A stretch of DNA of 64,000 bases from Cornus controversa. Taxonomy: Eukaryota > Streptophyta > Magnoliopsida > Cornales > Cornaceae. The position numbers and the translations under genes were made by a program. Below the pieces are notes generated by a model. The model did no database searches and was not told where the DNA came from. It saw only the letters and a list, made by a program, of their open reading frames with translations. Shown here piece after piece: positions 58,901 through 64,000 of the stretch. Positions within the stretch are counted from its first letter, which is position 1, and each line of letters opens with the position of its first letter. The stretch is taken from assembly GCA_026545225.1 (NCBI GenBank), contig CM048854.1, forward strand, positions 32,006,230-32,070,229. The letters are read 5' to 3'.

Positions 58901-60968
58901 TTGAGCCCATTGAAGGTAATTAAGTTCGTTTAGTTTGTGTCCAGTTATTGGAAACATGAGACTTTCAGATTCGCTATGGCCGCTATGAGAAATCTGTTCA
59001 GGGCCAGAAGAGGCGTTGAAGGTGATGCTCTTATCAGAGGTCATTCCGTACTTGACCATTATCAGAATTCATGGAGGTTCAGAGGCTGCTCTGATATCAT
59101 ATAAAAAAATATAAGAGAATTCTTTATAGAAAAAATATGAGAAAAAATTCTTCTCACATCGTTGTTCTAGGATAGACAAGAATACCAGAATAAATAGGAG
59201 AGAATAACCACACAATTAAGTAACTCAACTCCTTGATTTTAGGAAGTAAAAACAAAAACTCCTTGATTCTAGGAAGTGACTAAGTCATAAATCAAGGAGA
59301 TGACTAAGCCATAAATCATGGAGATTTGAATACTAATTATCCTCCTCTCTTTATTTTGAAAACTAATAAATAAGGAAATGCAATCCGAGATTTCCTCTGA
59401 TTGCACACCCAAAATTCCACATTATGCACTTGAATTGATAGAATCCCTAATTTAGTTAACAGAGTTGCAACAGAAAATTAAGGCTCAAATGGATTTCTAC
59501 TGATCCCAGTGAAATTGTAATGTTTTAAATTTTTTGTAGTTGGACTGGATAATACTGCAATATCTGCCATTTGTTTCCTTTTTTTGCACAATTAAGTGAC
59601 ATTTTTAATGAACTTGCTGGAGATGTGATATGGCATGTTATTTATGACCCTTCATACCATGCCAAACTCAAATTTGGATTGTTTTGTCCAACTAGTGGTT
59701 GTGATATTGTTAATTTATACTTTATTTGTCATTGAGAATGGTAAGTATATGGATCATAAGGTATTATGATCTTAGTGTAAGTTCTCCAAGTGACATTTCA
59801 GGTAACAACAAATTTTACCAAAAAAAGGCACTAGGAAACCTAGTTCAAATGTAATTTAGTAAGATAAGGAAATTTAATGTCTTGCAATATCAGAGACTGG
59901 AAAAAATGGCTAAAATATGAACTATTATTCGAAGTACAAGGAAAAAAGAAAAGATGAAAACTTATCTAGTGTATAATCCAATGATTCTCATACTTGCTAA
60001 ACTAATTAATGACAATCATGTAGGGAGTTGAAGAGGTCACCCCATTCAAGAATCAGAGAACTTATTCAGAGGAAGCATCAGCAGTATTTTATCAATTTGC
60101 AACTGTTCAGAAATTTCTACCCCTCTTTTCTATTATTCCCGAGGTAAGAATAAAGCATATATTCAAATACCTAATTAGCCAAGTCATCTATGTTATTCTA
60201 TTTATACCCTTTCAGACTATAGCGTTTATCTTTAATTTTATGTCAATTTATATCATCATCATCCCTGCCCTTGTCCCGTATGGATGGGCCACGGATGGGC
60301 CAGGCCCCATGAATTATCTTTTTCCATTCTTTCCTATTAAAAACATGTCTCTTACAATATTTAGTTTTTTAAAATCATTTTTAATTGCTTCATCCAATGT
60401 AAGTTTTGGTTGGCCTCTTTATGGCTTACCTTCTAGGCAATTTATATATCGACACAAATATATTTGTTGTCAATTTATATATTGACACAAATAGGAATCT
60501 AACTGTGTTCAGGTTGGGTTGGTTTGCTTGAAACCAGTCCCACCCCATCCTCAGATTCTGATTTTACTAGAAGCCCAATCCTATTTCCAAAATCTTAAAG
60601 CTTAAATCCGCCATTGGTTGGACAGGGTTGGCCAGCTCAAGTTGCAATTCTAGTTGTCTAACTTTATATTTTGGTTCAGATTTATTGTCATTGACATTGG
60701 TTTCTCCAGATTTTTCATTTCTTCATTTGTTAACAATGTAGGAAATATACCCAGGAAAAAAACGAAAGAAATATTATAAAGTCCAATCTTAAGGAATTGC
60801 TACTCTTTTTACTTGAGGCTCCTGCTCTCCTGATTAGATCTTGTAATTAAAAATATTTTGCAGCTCCCACCAGATTTGCAGCAACAGTTTCTTCGTGTGC
60901 CGGCTGATCTGGCTGGAAAGTTGGTTTCCCGTGCTGCTGCAAGGACAATAAGGAGGGTTTTCTTATGA
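19438..60968 (+). CDS. ABC1K5: Plastid ABC1 atypical kinase (UbiB/ADCK family), ABC1K5-like
   Basis: Exons: 19438-19812, 19909-19953, 23199-23237, 25112-25282, 25424-25576, 25830-25865, 28287-28330, 38230-38320, 39037-39078, 39200-39308, 42349-42463, 42555-42604, 42764-42842, 44049-44099, 44264-44405, 44556-44600, 48235-48339, 48439-48480, 49542-49724, 60024-60143, 60864-60968. They sum to 2142 bases, keep frame throughout and give 713 aa. The first 51 residues lack acidic residues and are rich in S, P and R, as in a plastid transit peptide. Kinase motifs: KIAQ at 144-147 (KxGQ position), AAASLGQ at 204-210, VAIK with Lys226, EMDYNNE at 274-280, HADPHPGN at 349-356, DFG at 369-371. Known role: Arabidopsis ABC1K proteins of this group are in plastoglobules and linked to prenylquinone metabolism. 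The closest remembered homologue is At1g71810; clade assignment is from memory. Introns make up 95% of the span. Confidence 0.93.
19954..23198 (+). other. ABC1 kinase intron 2
   Basis: No gene was recognised. A more G+C-rich block at about 21100-22150 has a TATAAG motif and a CT-rich leader (about 21940-22050) and reads like a solo LTR, but neither terminal TG/CA nor a target duplication could be fixed. The rest is AT-rich with T tracts. Confidence 0.5.
23199..23237 (+). CDS. ABC1K5: ABC1 kinase exon 3 (39-base microexon with KxGQ-position motif)
   Basis: The exon encodes [13 protein letters not shown] between TTTGCAG and GTAAGT. It carries the ABC1 family hallmark position K-x-G-Q, here KIAQ (residues 144-147). 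Flanking introns are 3.2 and 1.9 kb. Confidence 0.88.
23238..25111 (+). other. ABC1 kinase intron 3
   Basis: Holds one Stowaway-like MITE (24405-24656). Otherwise T-rich intronic sequence with no recognisable gene. Confidence 0.6.
24405..24656. mobile_element. Stowaway-like MITE (Tc1/mariner type), 252 bp
   Basis: The left end TACTACCTCCATCCCA and the reverse complement of the right end TACTCCCTCCGTCTCG match at most positions. Both continue into TTAATAGTC. The ends include the TA dinucleotide expected of the target duplication. No coding capacity. The CTCCCTCCGTC motif is the well-known Stowaway terminus. Confidence 0.75.
25112..25865 (+). CDS. ABC1K5: ABC1 kinase exons 4-6: Ala-rich loop and catalytic lysine
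   Basis: Exon 4 (25112-25282) encodes [16 protein letters not shown] to AAASLGQ, the Ala-rich nucleotide-binding loop that replaces the usual Gly-rich loop in this family. Exon 5 (25424-25576) carries [10 protein letters not shown], with Lys226 as the ATP-binding lysine. Exon 6 (36 bases) encodes [12 protein letters not shown]. All splice sites are GT-AG. Confidence 0.93.
26064..26110 (-). mobile_element. LINE/SINE 3'-end fragment, reverse orientation
   Basis: The reverse complement contains GCAGCCAACCCCAAGTGGAT, the widespread 3'-end motif of plant RTE-type LINEs and the SINEs that share their tails. The sequence further right is not recognised. Confidence 0.4.
26780..26945 (+). mobile_element. 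RTE-type LINE 3' end fragment
   Basis: The end of the reading frame resembles the RTE reverse-transcriptase C terminus (residues like DRAE then IHV-P). It is followed by GCCAACCCCAAGTAGTTG and AAGGCTTTGTTGAGTTGAG, a typical plant RTE 3' end with a short repeat tail. It is truncated at its 5' side and has decayed. Confidence 0.55.
27168..27984. mobile_element. Non-autonomous DNA transposon with GGACAC subterminal repeats
   Basis: The left end CTAGGAAGCTCGGACGC and the reverse complement of the right end CCTAAGAAGCACGGAAAC are inverted partners. Both flanks read AAGAAAG (27161-27167 and 27985-27991). The ends are packed with CGGACA/TGTCCG motifs, as in subterminal transposase-binding repeats. 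The superfamily is uncertain: the 7-9 bp duplication allows Mutator-like or hAT. No transposase. Confidence 0.65.
28287..28330 (+). CDS. ABC1K5: ABC1 kinase exon 7 (44 bases)
   Basis: The exon encodes [14 protein letters not shown] and the first two bases of an Arg codon, between ATGCAG and GTAAGA. The E-x-D...NE motif is conserved in ABC1 kinases. It is flanked by introns of 2.4 kb and 9.9 kb. Confidence 0.9.
28641..30094 (+). repeat. 5' LTR of the Gypsy element
   Basis: 1454 bases. TATA-like sequence near 29010 is followed by an AG/CT-rich leader. A cluster of TTGAT-type dyad motifs is at about 29690-29803. Confidence 0.88.
29690..29803 (+). repeat. Cluster of ATCGAT/TTGATCAA-type near-palindromes in 5' LTR
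   Basis: Five or more dyad motifs in about 115 bases, including TTGATTAATCAAAA, TTCGATTGTGCGAA, TTCAATTATCGAA and TTTGATCAATCGAAA. They lie about 290-400 bases before the LTR end and primer site. The same cluster is in the 3' LTR at about 34816-34925. Confidence 0.65.
32411..32935 (+). repeat. 11-unit array of about 50-bp period with conserved stem-loop core
   Basis: Core copies begin near 32411, 32462, 32512, 32562, 32612, 32662, 32712, 32764, 32815, 32864 and 32915, so spacing is 49-52 bases. The core is close to GACACAGTTTTGTCTATTG. The 25-30 bases between cores vary. The best copies read TAGACA-CAGTTT-TGTCTA, a 6-bp inverted repeat with a 6-base loop, and overlap a second dyad TGTC-TATT-GACA. 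A period of 50 is not a multiple of three, so this is not a coding repeat. It lies in the internal region of the Gypsy element, between gag and the 3' LTR. Confidence 0.85.
33782..35218 (+). repeat. 3' LTR of the Gypsy element
   Basis: 1437 bases, from TGTAGAGAC to GCGTGACA, preceded by a purine tract. It contains the second copy of the dyad cluster (34816-34925). Confidence 0.88.
35651..35833 (+). mobile_element. Possible short solo LTR (Copia type), fossil
   Basis: Starts TGTTAGAGAATATTTTG and ends GTTTACA. It has a CCTATATATAGG promoter-like motif and a TTTACAATTGAATAACA stretch typical of small plant Copia LTRs. No target duplication was found. Confidence 0.3.
36360..37700 (-). mobile_element. 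Copia LTR retrotransposon relic, reverse orientation, fossil
   Basis: Read on the minus strand, a primer site like TGGTACTAGAGCTTTAGG lies at about 37205-37232. Left of it, about 36780-37060, is a decayed Copia gag-type region (residues like KLYLVK and KVTYNV of the UBN2-type gag). Sequence to the right (about 37235-37700) would be the adjoining LTR. It is heavily broken and old; polymerase parts were not found. Confidence 0.45.
37470..37650 (-). repeat. Cluster of TTGATCARTCAAG-type dyads beside the Copia relic
   Basis: Contains TTGATCAGTCAAG, TTGATCAATCAAG and weaker relatives (CTCTGACCGCTCC, GTCGATTGGTCC). Lies about 240-415 bases from the presumed LTR 3' end. Confidence 0.5.
37926..38185. 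mobile_element. Stowaway-like MITE, about 260 bp
   Basis: The left end TACTCCCTTCTTCTCGAAAT and the reverse complement of the right end TATTGCTCCATCCCAAAAT are inverted partners, and both run into AATAAGT. It ends 44 bases before ABC1 kinase exon 8. Confidence 0.65.
38230..39308 (+). CDS. ABC1K5: ABC1 kinase exons 8-10: hinge region and catalytic loop
   Basis: Exon 8 (38230-38320) encodes [15 protein letters not shown] to VLTMEWVE. Exon 9 (39037-39078) encodes [14 protein letters not shown]. Exon 10 (39200-39308) encodes [17 protein letters not shown], the ABC1 catalytic loop with Asp351 and Asn356, and ends one base into the Asp codon of DFG. The 716-base intron between exons 8 and 9 (38321-39036) holds nothing recognised. 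Confidence 0.94.
39309..42348 (+). other. ABC1 kinase intron 10
   Basis: Contains a hAT relic (40346-41257). Just after it, about 41290-41325, CCCAACTCTTTGGGATTAGC resembles the RTE/SINE-type tail motif in reverse. The rest is AT-rich and unrecognised. Confidence 0.55.
40346..41257 (+). mobile_element. hAT-type transposon relic with transposase N-terminal fragment
   Basis: The left end starts CAGGGCCAGCTGGAGCCC, a common hAT end in plants. Inner CGCCTAAGGCCCC has an inverted partner CGCCTAAGGTCTC near the right end. A 90-aa frame at 40984-41256 has [20 protein letters not shown], typical of the N terminus of plant hAT transposases of the TTF zinc-finger type. The rest of the transposase is deleted. 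The flanks share CTAGTG, a possible worn target duplication. The right terminus is degenerate. Orientation is the same as the host gene. Confidence 0.6.
42349..44600 (+). CDS. ABC1K5: ABC1 kinase exons 11-16: DFG motif and C-lobe
   Basis: Exon 11 begins within DFGMMGEF (DFG Asp369). Exons 12-13 encode [17 protein letters not shown] and [19 protein letters not shown]. Exons 14-15 encode [20 protein letters not shown] and [20 protein letters not shown], the conserved ABC1 C-lobe segment. Exon 16 (44556-44600) encodes [15 protein letters not shown]. Splice phases differ from exon to exon but always keep frame. Intron 13 (42843-44048) has only a GT/GA microsatellite near 43096-43123. Confidence 0.93.
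46144..46197. repeat. Microsatellite (GTAT)n/(AT)n
   Basis: Tetranucleotide GTAT run interrupted by AT repeats inside intron 16. A separate (GT)n run lies at about 46392-46420. Confidence 0.88.
47868..47985 (-). mobile_element. tRNA-derived SINE, reverse orientation
   Basis: On the minus strand a Pol III box A (TGGCTTGAGTGG, 47970-47959) is followed by a box B-like GGTTCAAGCCTC (47925-47914). The unit ends in an A-rich tail (complement of the T run near 47868-47878). Box spacing of about 33 bases fits a tRNA-type promoter. It lacks a foldable cloverleaf, so it is not a tRNA gene. Confidence 0.6.
48235..49724 (+). CDS. ABC1K5: ABC1 kinase exons 17-19: C-terminal region
   Basis: Exon 17 (48235-48339) encodes [13 protein letters not shown] to LSFTLTEK. 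Exon 18 (42 bases) encodes [14 protein letters not shown]. Exon 19 (49542-49724) encodes [20 protein letters not shown] to [10 protein letters not shown]. This region lies C-terminal to the kinase fold and is typical of the plastid branch. Intron 18 (48481-49541) holds nothing recognised. Confidence 0.92.
50066..52115 (-). mobile_element. Old LTR-like block, reverse orientation, fossil
   Basis: The left edge TTCCTAGAGGGGAGGTGAAT is the reverse of a common plant LTR 3' end (ATTCACC-CCCCTCTAGG type). On the minus strand a TATA-like CTATATATATGTG (near 51205) is preceded by AACGGCTAGTTTGGTGCATT, matching AACGGCTAGTTTGAAGCATT at about 52923 in the plus-strand block to the right. It is diverged and truncated, with no coding part. 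Confidence 0.45.
51284..51400 (-). repeat. Cluster of TTTCAGCTGAAA-type near-palindromes
   Basis: Variants include TTTCAGTAGGCTGAAAA, TTTCAATCAGCTGAA and TTTCAGCAGCCTCAAA. It lies just upstream (minus strand) of the TATA-like motif near 51205. Confidence 0.5.
52117..53563 (+). mobile_element. Old LTR-like block, forward orientation, fossil
   Basis: Starts near TGTTAACCCAAAGG with AATTTTGATAATAACAAA, a pattern of SIRE-like Copia LTRs. It has a TATA-like TTTATATATGAG near 52988 and ends in a C tract and TCTAGAG (53530-53563). It pairs head to head with the block on its left. No coding part. Confidence 0.45.
52587..52910 (+). repeat. Cluster of AGTCGACT palindrome variants
   Basis: About ten copies of CAGTCGACT(G/T) and close variants occur in roughly 320 bases, for example ATCAGTCGACTTATC and ACAGTCGACTTATC. 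They are spaced irregularly and end about 80 bases upstream of the TATA-like motif. This is far above chance for a symmetric 8-mer. Confidence 0.8.
54404..59421 (-). mobile_element. Ty1/Copia LTR retrotransposon, nearly full length, fossil
   Basis: LTRs 54404-54701 and 59100-59421; target duplication TTATG at 54399-54403 and 59422-59426. On the minus strand, the primer site TGATATCAGAGC adjoins the right LTR and a purine tract TTGAGGGAGAG adjoins the left one. Parts in order: gag about 59060-58250, with a zinc-knuckle trace near 58200; protease trace about 57950; integrase region about 57900-56400; reverse transcriptase about 56290-55275 ([19 protein letters not shown]); RNase H about 55290-54707. 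The order gag-protease-integrase-RT-RNase H defines Copia. About 15 base differences between LTRs, near 5%, suggest an age of a few million years. Several breaks; not intact. Confidence 0.93.
60024..60968 (+). CDS. ABC1K5: ABC1 kinase exons 20-21 and stop
   Basis: Exon 20 (60024-60143) encodes [20 protein letters not shown] to LFSIIPE. Exon 21 (60864-60968) encodes [19 protein letters not shown] to RTIRRVFL, followed by TGA. The C terminus R-T-I-R-R matches remembered homologues of this clade, which supports the long intron 19. Intron 20 (60144-60863) holds nothing recognised. Confidence 0.9.
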
Positions 60969-61629
60969 GATCCAAAACCATACAGGCAGCCTTTTTTTTT
61001 TTTGGGAGGGTATTGAATTTCAATATGGAAAGTGGGCAAAGTTCAATGCCACCAAATCTATATTTTGGTCGATAGCTTTTTTTGATGTCTTGGTAGGAAA
61101 TTTTGAGCTCAGCTGGATAGAATGAAGAGTCTGCCAGATGAGACACTTAATGGAGGTATATGATTGCAGGCTATATGTAAATTCTTTATCGAACATTCTT
61201 AAAGCAATGGAAATTCTGTTGTAAGTGCTTCAGTTCTGTTGCTTTGTAATACTGTACTTCCATATTATGAGAACTCAATGTTATAGCCAGGTGCCTGAAA
61301 CGTGAGTCTGATTGACAGCCTTGAAATTCATTATAATGCTGTGTTTGGGAGCACTTGGAATTGGAATTGGTGAAAATTTAATTCAAAGTTACAACTAAAT
61401 TTTCTCCAATTTCAATTCCAATTCCAAGGCGTTGATTCGGTGCTTCCACACGCAACATAAGTAATTGGGAAAGGATTGTGCATTGTGATGCTGGGCTGAA
61501 AGCATATTCCTACTCCAATGGTTTCTAGCAGTCCAAAAAGCAGTTTTGTCTAGAGCTTGTTTAAAGAGTTTTGAACCTATCAAGACCTTTCAGCAGGCAG
61601 ATATATTTACAAGTTTCTTTGGCTTGATT
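60969..61629 (+). other. 3' flank of the ABC1 kinase gene
   Basis: Probable 3' UTR and downstream sequence. It contains an inverted repeat at 61354-61428. No other gene was recognised. Confidence 0.5.
61354..61428. repeat. Short hairpin with AATTCC-rich arms
   Basis: The left arm starts CTTGGAATTGGAATTGGTG and the right arm ends CCAATTTCAATTCCAATTCC. The stem is about 26 bp with one extra AATTCC-like unit in the right arm, and the loop is about 17 bases. It is 386 bases after the kinase stop. It could be a tiny MITE remnant or a transcribed hairpin. Confidence 0.55.
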
Positions 61630-62091
61630 CGGGTTGTAAATGAGCTGAGCCAAGCTTGAGCATGTTTGGGCTGGGCTCGGCTTGGCTCAGCTCATCTTTT
61701 GCGGCCTCAACTCAGGCTTGTTATTATTTTGAAAAGTTCGGGCTCGATTCGTTTAATAATAAAAGTTCTTCGAGCTCAATTTGAGCTTGTGTTCAAGATC
61801 GTTTGGCTTGTTCATGAACAAAAGTTGTTCATGAACGTGTTCAAGATCTTACATTTATGAACCTATACAATCTTAAGTTTATAAACGTGTTCATAAGCCT
61901 TATACGAGTCAATATTCACGAACATATACGAGCTTATGTTCACGAGCCGAGTTCAATACTGTTTAGTATCGGCTTTTGTTTAATAAACGAACTTAGAAAT
62001 TGAGCTCGAGCTCGACTCGTTTGCTTAATGAATGAGCCCGAGCCGAGCTTTAAATGAGTCGATGAACAGTTCAGTTCATTTGCAGTCCTAA
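61630..62091. mobile_element. hAT-type MITE, 462 bp
   Basis: The left end CGGGTTGTAAATGAGCTGA and the reverse complement of the right end TTAGGACTGCAAATGAACTGA are inverted partners. Flanks GCTTGATT (61622-61629) and GTTTGATT (62092-62099) agree at 7 of 8 positions, as for hAT. The interior is rich in GAGCTCGAGC- and TTCACGAAC-type repeats, a known pattern in plant hAT MITEs. No coding capacity. Confidence 0.72.
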
Positions 62092-62122
62092 GTTTGATTG
62101 GTGATGCAACAAGATTAAAAGT

Positions 62123-64000
62123 TGTTATTCAGAGATAGAGTGTGAAATGATAAGAGGGAATTCTTTATAGTTGTTCAACTATACGAAGAGATGATTAAAA
62201 TTCCAGAGCAACACGTTACAACTTAGGTAAGAGTAATGTGAAGTTGTGGCTCAAATTAGTCTCCGCGATGGAAGTGGGGATCAATCCCAGCTTCAATTGC
62301 AGAGAGATTGGAAGCTCAGAGAAGTTACATTCGATATCTTCGATCAATCGCAAATATGGGGCTTCAATTGTTGAAATTTTTCTTGGGTTTTTTGGACCTG
62401 TTTCTAGAATATTCTTGTAGCCTATATATATGGGCATCTAGGGTTTGGAAAATAATAATTTTGAAAATCACTTGACACAAAAAAGATAGAAGAGAGAACC
62501 TTGGGGGCTAGAGAGAGAATGAGAACTCTAATAGTCGATAGAGTGAAGAGATTGGGTTTGGGGCTGAAACTTATAATCTCCTTATTTTTTGCATTATGAA
62601 ACCTTTCATCGGATCTCCATCGTGAATGTAGCCCATACTTTAGGTAAACCACGTAAATCATTGTGTTCTTTGTGTGTGGCGTGTTTACTTTTCTGCTTGT
62701 TTTTTTATTGTGTGGTTGGTTTGTTGTATTCTTGTGTTCACTTCCGTGTTTGAGCTCAACAAATTGGTATCAAAGCAATCGGTTCAAAGCGGGGATGTCA
62801 AACTATTTTATGGAAATCGAGAAGTTTAATGGCAGAAATGATTTCAACTTGTGGCGGGTTAGGATGCAAGCTTTGTTGGTTCAACATGGGTTATCCAAGG
62901 CACTGAAGGGAAATAATACACTACTAAAAAAGATGAAAAAATATCATAAAGATGAAATTATGAAGAAAGCACTCAGTGCAATTATGTTATGCTTGAGTAA
63001 TGAAGTTTTGTGAGAAGTTTCTAGAGAAACTACGTTGGATGGGCTATGAAACAAATTTGAGGCCAGGTATATGACAAAATCTCTTGGGAATCGCTTGTCT
63101 CTCAATAAGCATTTATTCACTCTTCAGATACAGAAAGGTTCTTCTTTGAAAGACCATCTTGATGAGGTAAACAGTATCAATATCAATATGGATTTAAATA
63201 ATATTGATGTAAAAATTGAGGATGAGAATTAGGCTATTATTCTGTTATGTTCTCTACCACTCTCGTATGAGAACTTTGTTGATACGATGATGTATGGTAT
63301 AACTACGTTGTCTGTGAAAGACTTGAAGGCAGCTTTGAATTCTAAGGAGTTGTAGAGAAAGGCGTTTGAGAGCAAGACATAAAGTTTGACAGAGGGAGAA
63401 CGAATTAGAAAGGAGGGTCTGGTAGCAAAGGTCATTCTTAGTCTAAGAACAAACTGAAGGTGCTAATATGCTACACCTGTCACAAGGAAAGGCACTTCAG
63501 GAAAGTTTGTTCAGTGTGTAAAAAGAAGGAAAATAAAAAATCCACTGAAGTCGGTTATGTGGTTGTTGCAGAAGGTAATTCTGATTTAAATGGTGGTAAT
63601 GTTCTTATGATGCATGTTGGCGACTCTAGCAATGAGTGGATTCTTAATTCGAGTTGCTTGTATACATTTGTTTAATTAGGGACTGGTTTACCTCTTATCG
63701 GTCCATTGATGGAGGGAAAGTTTTGATGGAACAATGTGACGTACAAGGTTGTGGTATCAGTATAGTTCGAATCAAGATGTATAACGACATAGTGAAGACA
63801 TTGACTGATGTCAGGGATGTTCAAGAACTGAAGAATAATTTGATTTCCATGGGTACGCTGGATTCCATTGGGTGTAGTTACAAGGCTGGAGGTGAAGTCA
63901 TTAGGGTTTCAAATGGTGCTCTTGTGGTAATGAATGGACTAAAGCAACATAGTTTGTATGCGCTCTAGGATAGCATAGTCAGGGGTAGGGGTGACCACTG
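62123..64000 (+). mobile_element. Ty1/Copia element, 5' part, running off the window, fossil
   Basis: The LTR is approximately 62123-62760, with a TATA-like CCTATATATATGGG near 62421 and the end CTCAACA. The primer site AATTGGTATCAAAGC begins at 62761. The gag region from about 62794 (MSNYFMEIEKFNGRNDFNLW) resembles Tnt1-type Copia gag, with a zinc knuckle near 63470 (CYTCHKERHF). A protease-region trace near 63630 is followed by a pre-integrase segment at about 63680-63960. The 5' LTR boundary is approximate. It is broken in a few places; the remainder lies beyond the right edge. Confidence 0.82.

Larger units (their letters stand above)
49725..60023 (+). other. ABC1 kinase intron 19 (10.3 kb)
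   Basis: The largest intron. It holds two inverted old LTR-like blocks (50066-53563), a near-exact 86-base direct repeat, and the Copia element 54404-59421. A (TC)n/(AC)n microsatellite lies near 50009-50035. About 59430-60023 is ordinary AT-rich intron. Confidence 0.8.

Noticed and set aside
54707-59059. Host genes on the minus strand in intron 19
   Set aside because: All frames belong to one Copia element bounded by LTRs and a 5-bp target duplication.
19438-60968. Two or more separate genes in place of one long kinase gene
   Set aside because: Exon phases match at all 20 junctions, and the motifs follow the ABC1 order once each, from transit peptide to the conserved C terminus.
62794-63968. 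Host gene with zinc knuckle at the right edge
   Set aside because: Met-tRNA primer site, upstream LTR-like sequence and Copia gag features show it is a retroelement.

Overview
This is nuclear DNA from a flowering plant. Two genes are split by plant-type GT-AG introns. The plant families present are a laccase, a Gfo/Idh/MocA oxidoreductase of the At4g09670 type, and a plastid ABC1 kinase. Copia, Gypsy, TRIM, hAT, Mutator-like, Stowaway-like, RTE and SINE sequences are all present. Nothing points to a grass, but the species cannot be named from sequence alone. Exon boundaries were set by eye from reading frame, splice sites and remembered homologues, and no search was run.

Layout: (1) 255-1440, plus strand, is the 3' part of a laccase gene, holding its last two exons; the gene starts left of the window. 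(2) 3385-11742, minus strand, is a complete two-exon oxidoreductase gene (360 aa). Its single intron is 7.3 kb and holds a TRIM, an older direct-repeat pair and a 1.3 kb foldback Mutator-like element. (3) 11.9-19.4 kb is intergenic and dominated by a 4.4 kb hAT-type element with an 8-bp target duplication, into which a long Gypsy-type LTR has inserted in reverse. (4) 19438-60968, plus strand, is one gene: a plastid ABC1 atypical kinase (ABC1K5-like, 713 aa) with 21 exons over 41.5 kb. Only 2142 bases are coding. Its introns carry a 6.6 kb Gypsy element (28641-35218), a 5.0 kb Copia element (54404-59421), a Copia relic, two Stowaway-like MITEs, a hAT relic, a terminal-inverted-repeat element, LINE and SINE pieces, and two inverted old LTR-like blocks. 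(5) 60969-64000 holds the kinase 3' flank with a hairpin, a hAT-type MITE, and the 5' part of another Copia element that runs off the right edge.

The three host genes are not an operon and show no shared pathway. Laccase acts in the cell wall, the oxidoreductase is probably soluble, and the kinase is expected in plastid plastoglobules.

The most unusual signals lie in the mobile sequences. One is an 11-unit array of about 50-bp period with a conserved stem-loop core inside the Gypsy element. Another is a set of family-specific clusters of near-palindromic 10-16-mers, found in every LTR or LTR-like block examined that is longer than about 1 kb and also beside the Copia relic. A third is a sharply uneven divergence between the two Gypsy LTRs, which suggests gene conversion.
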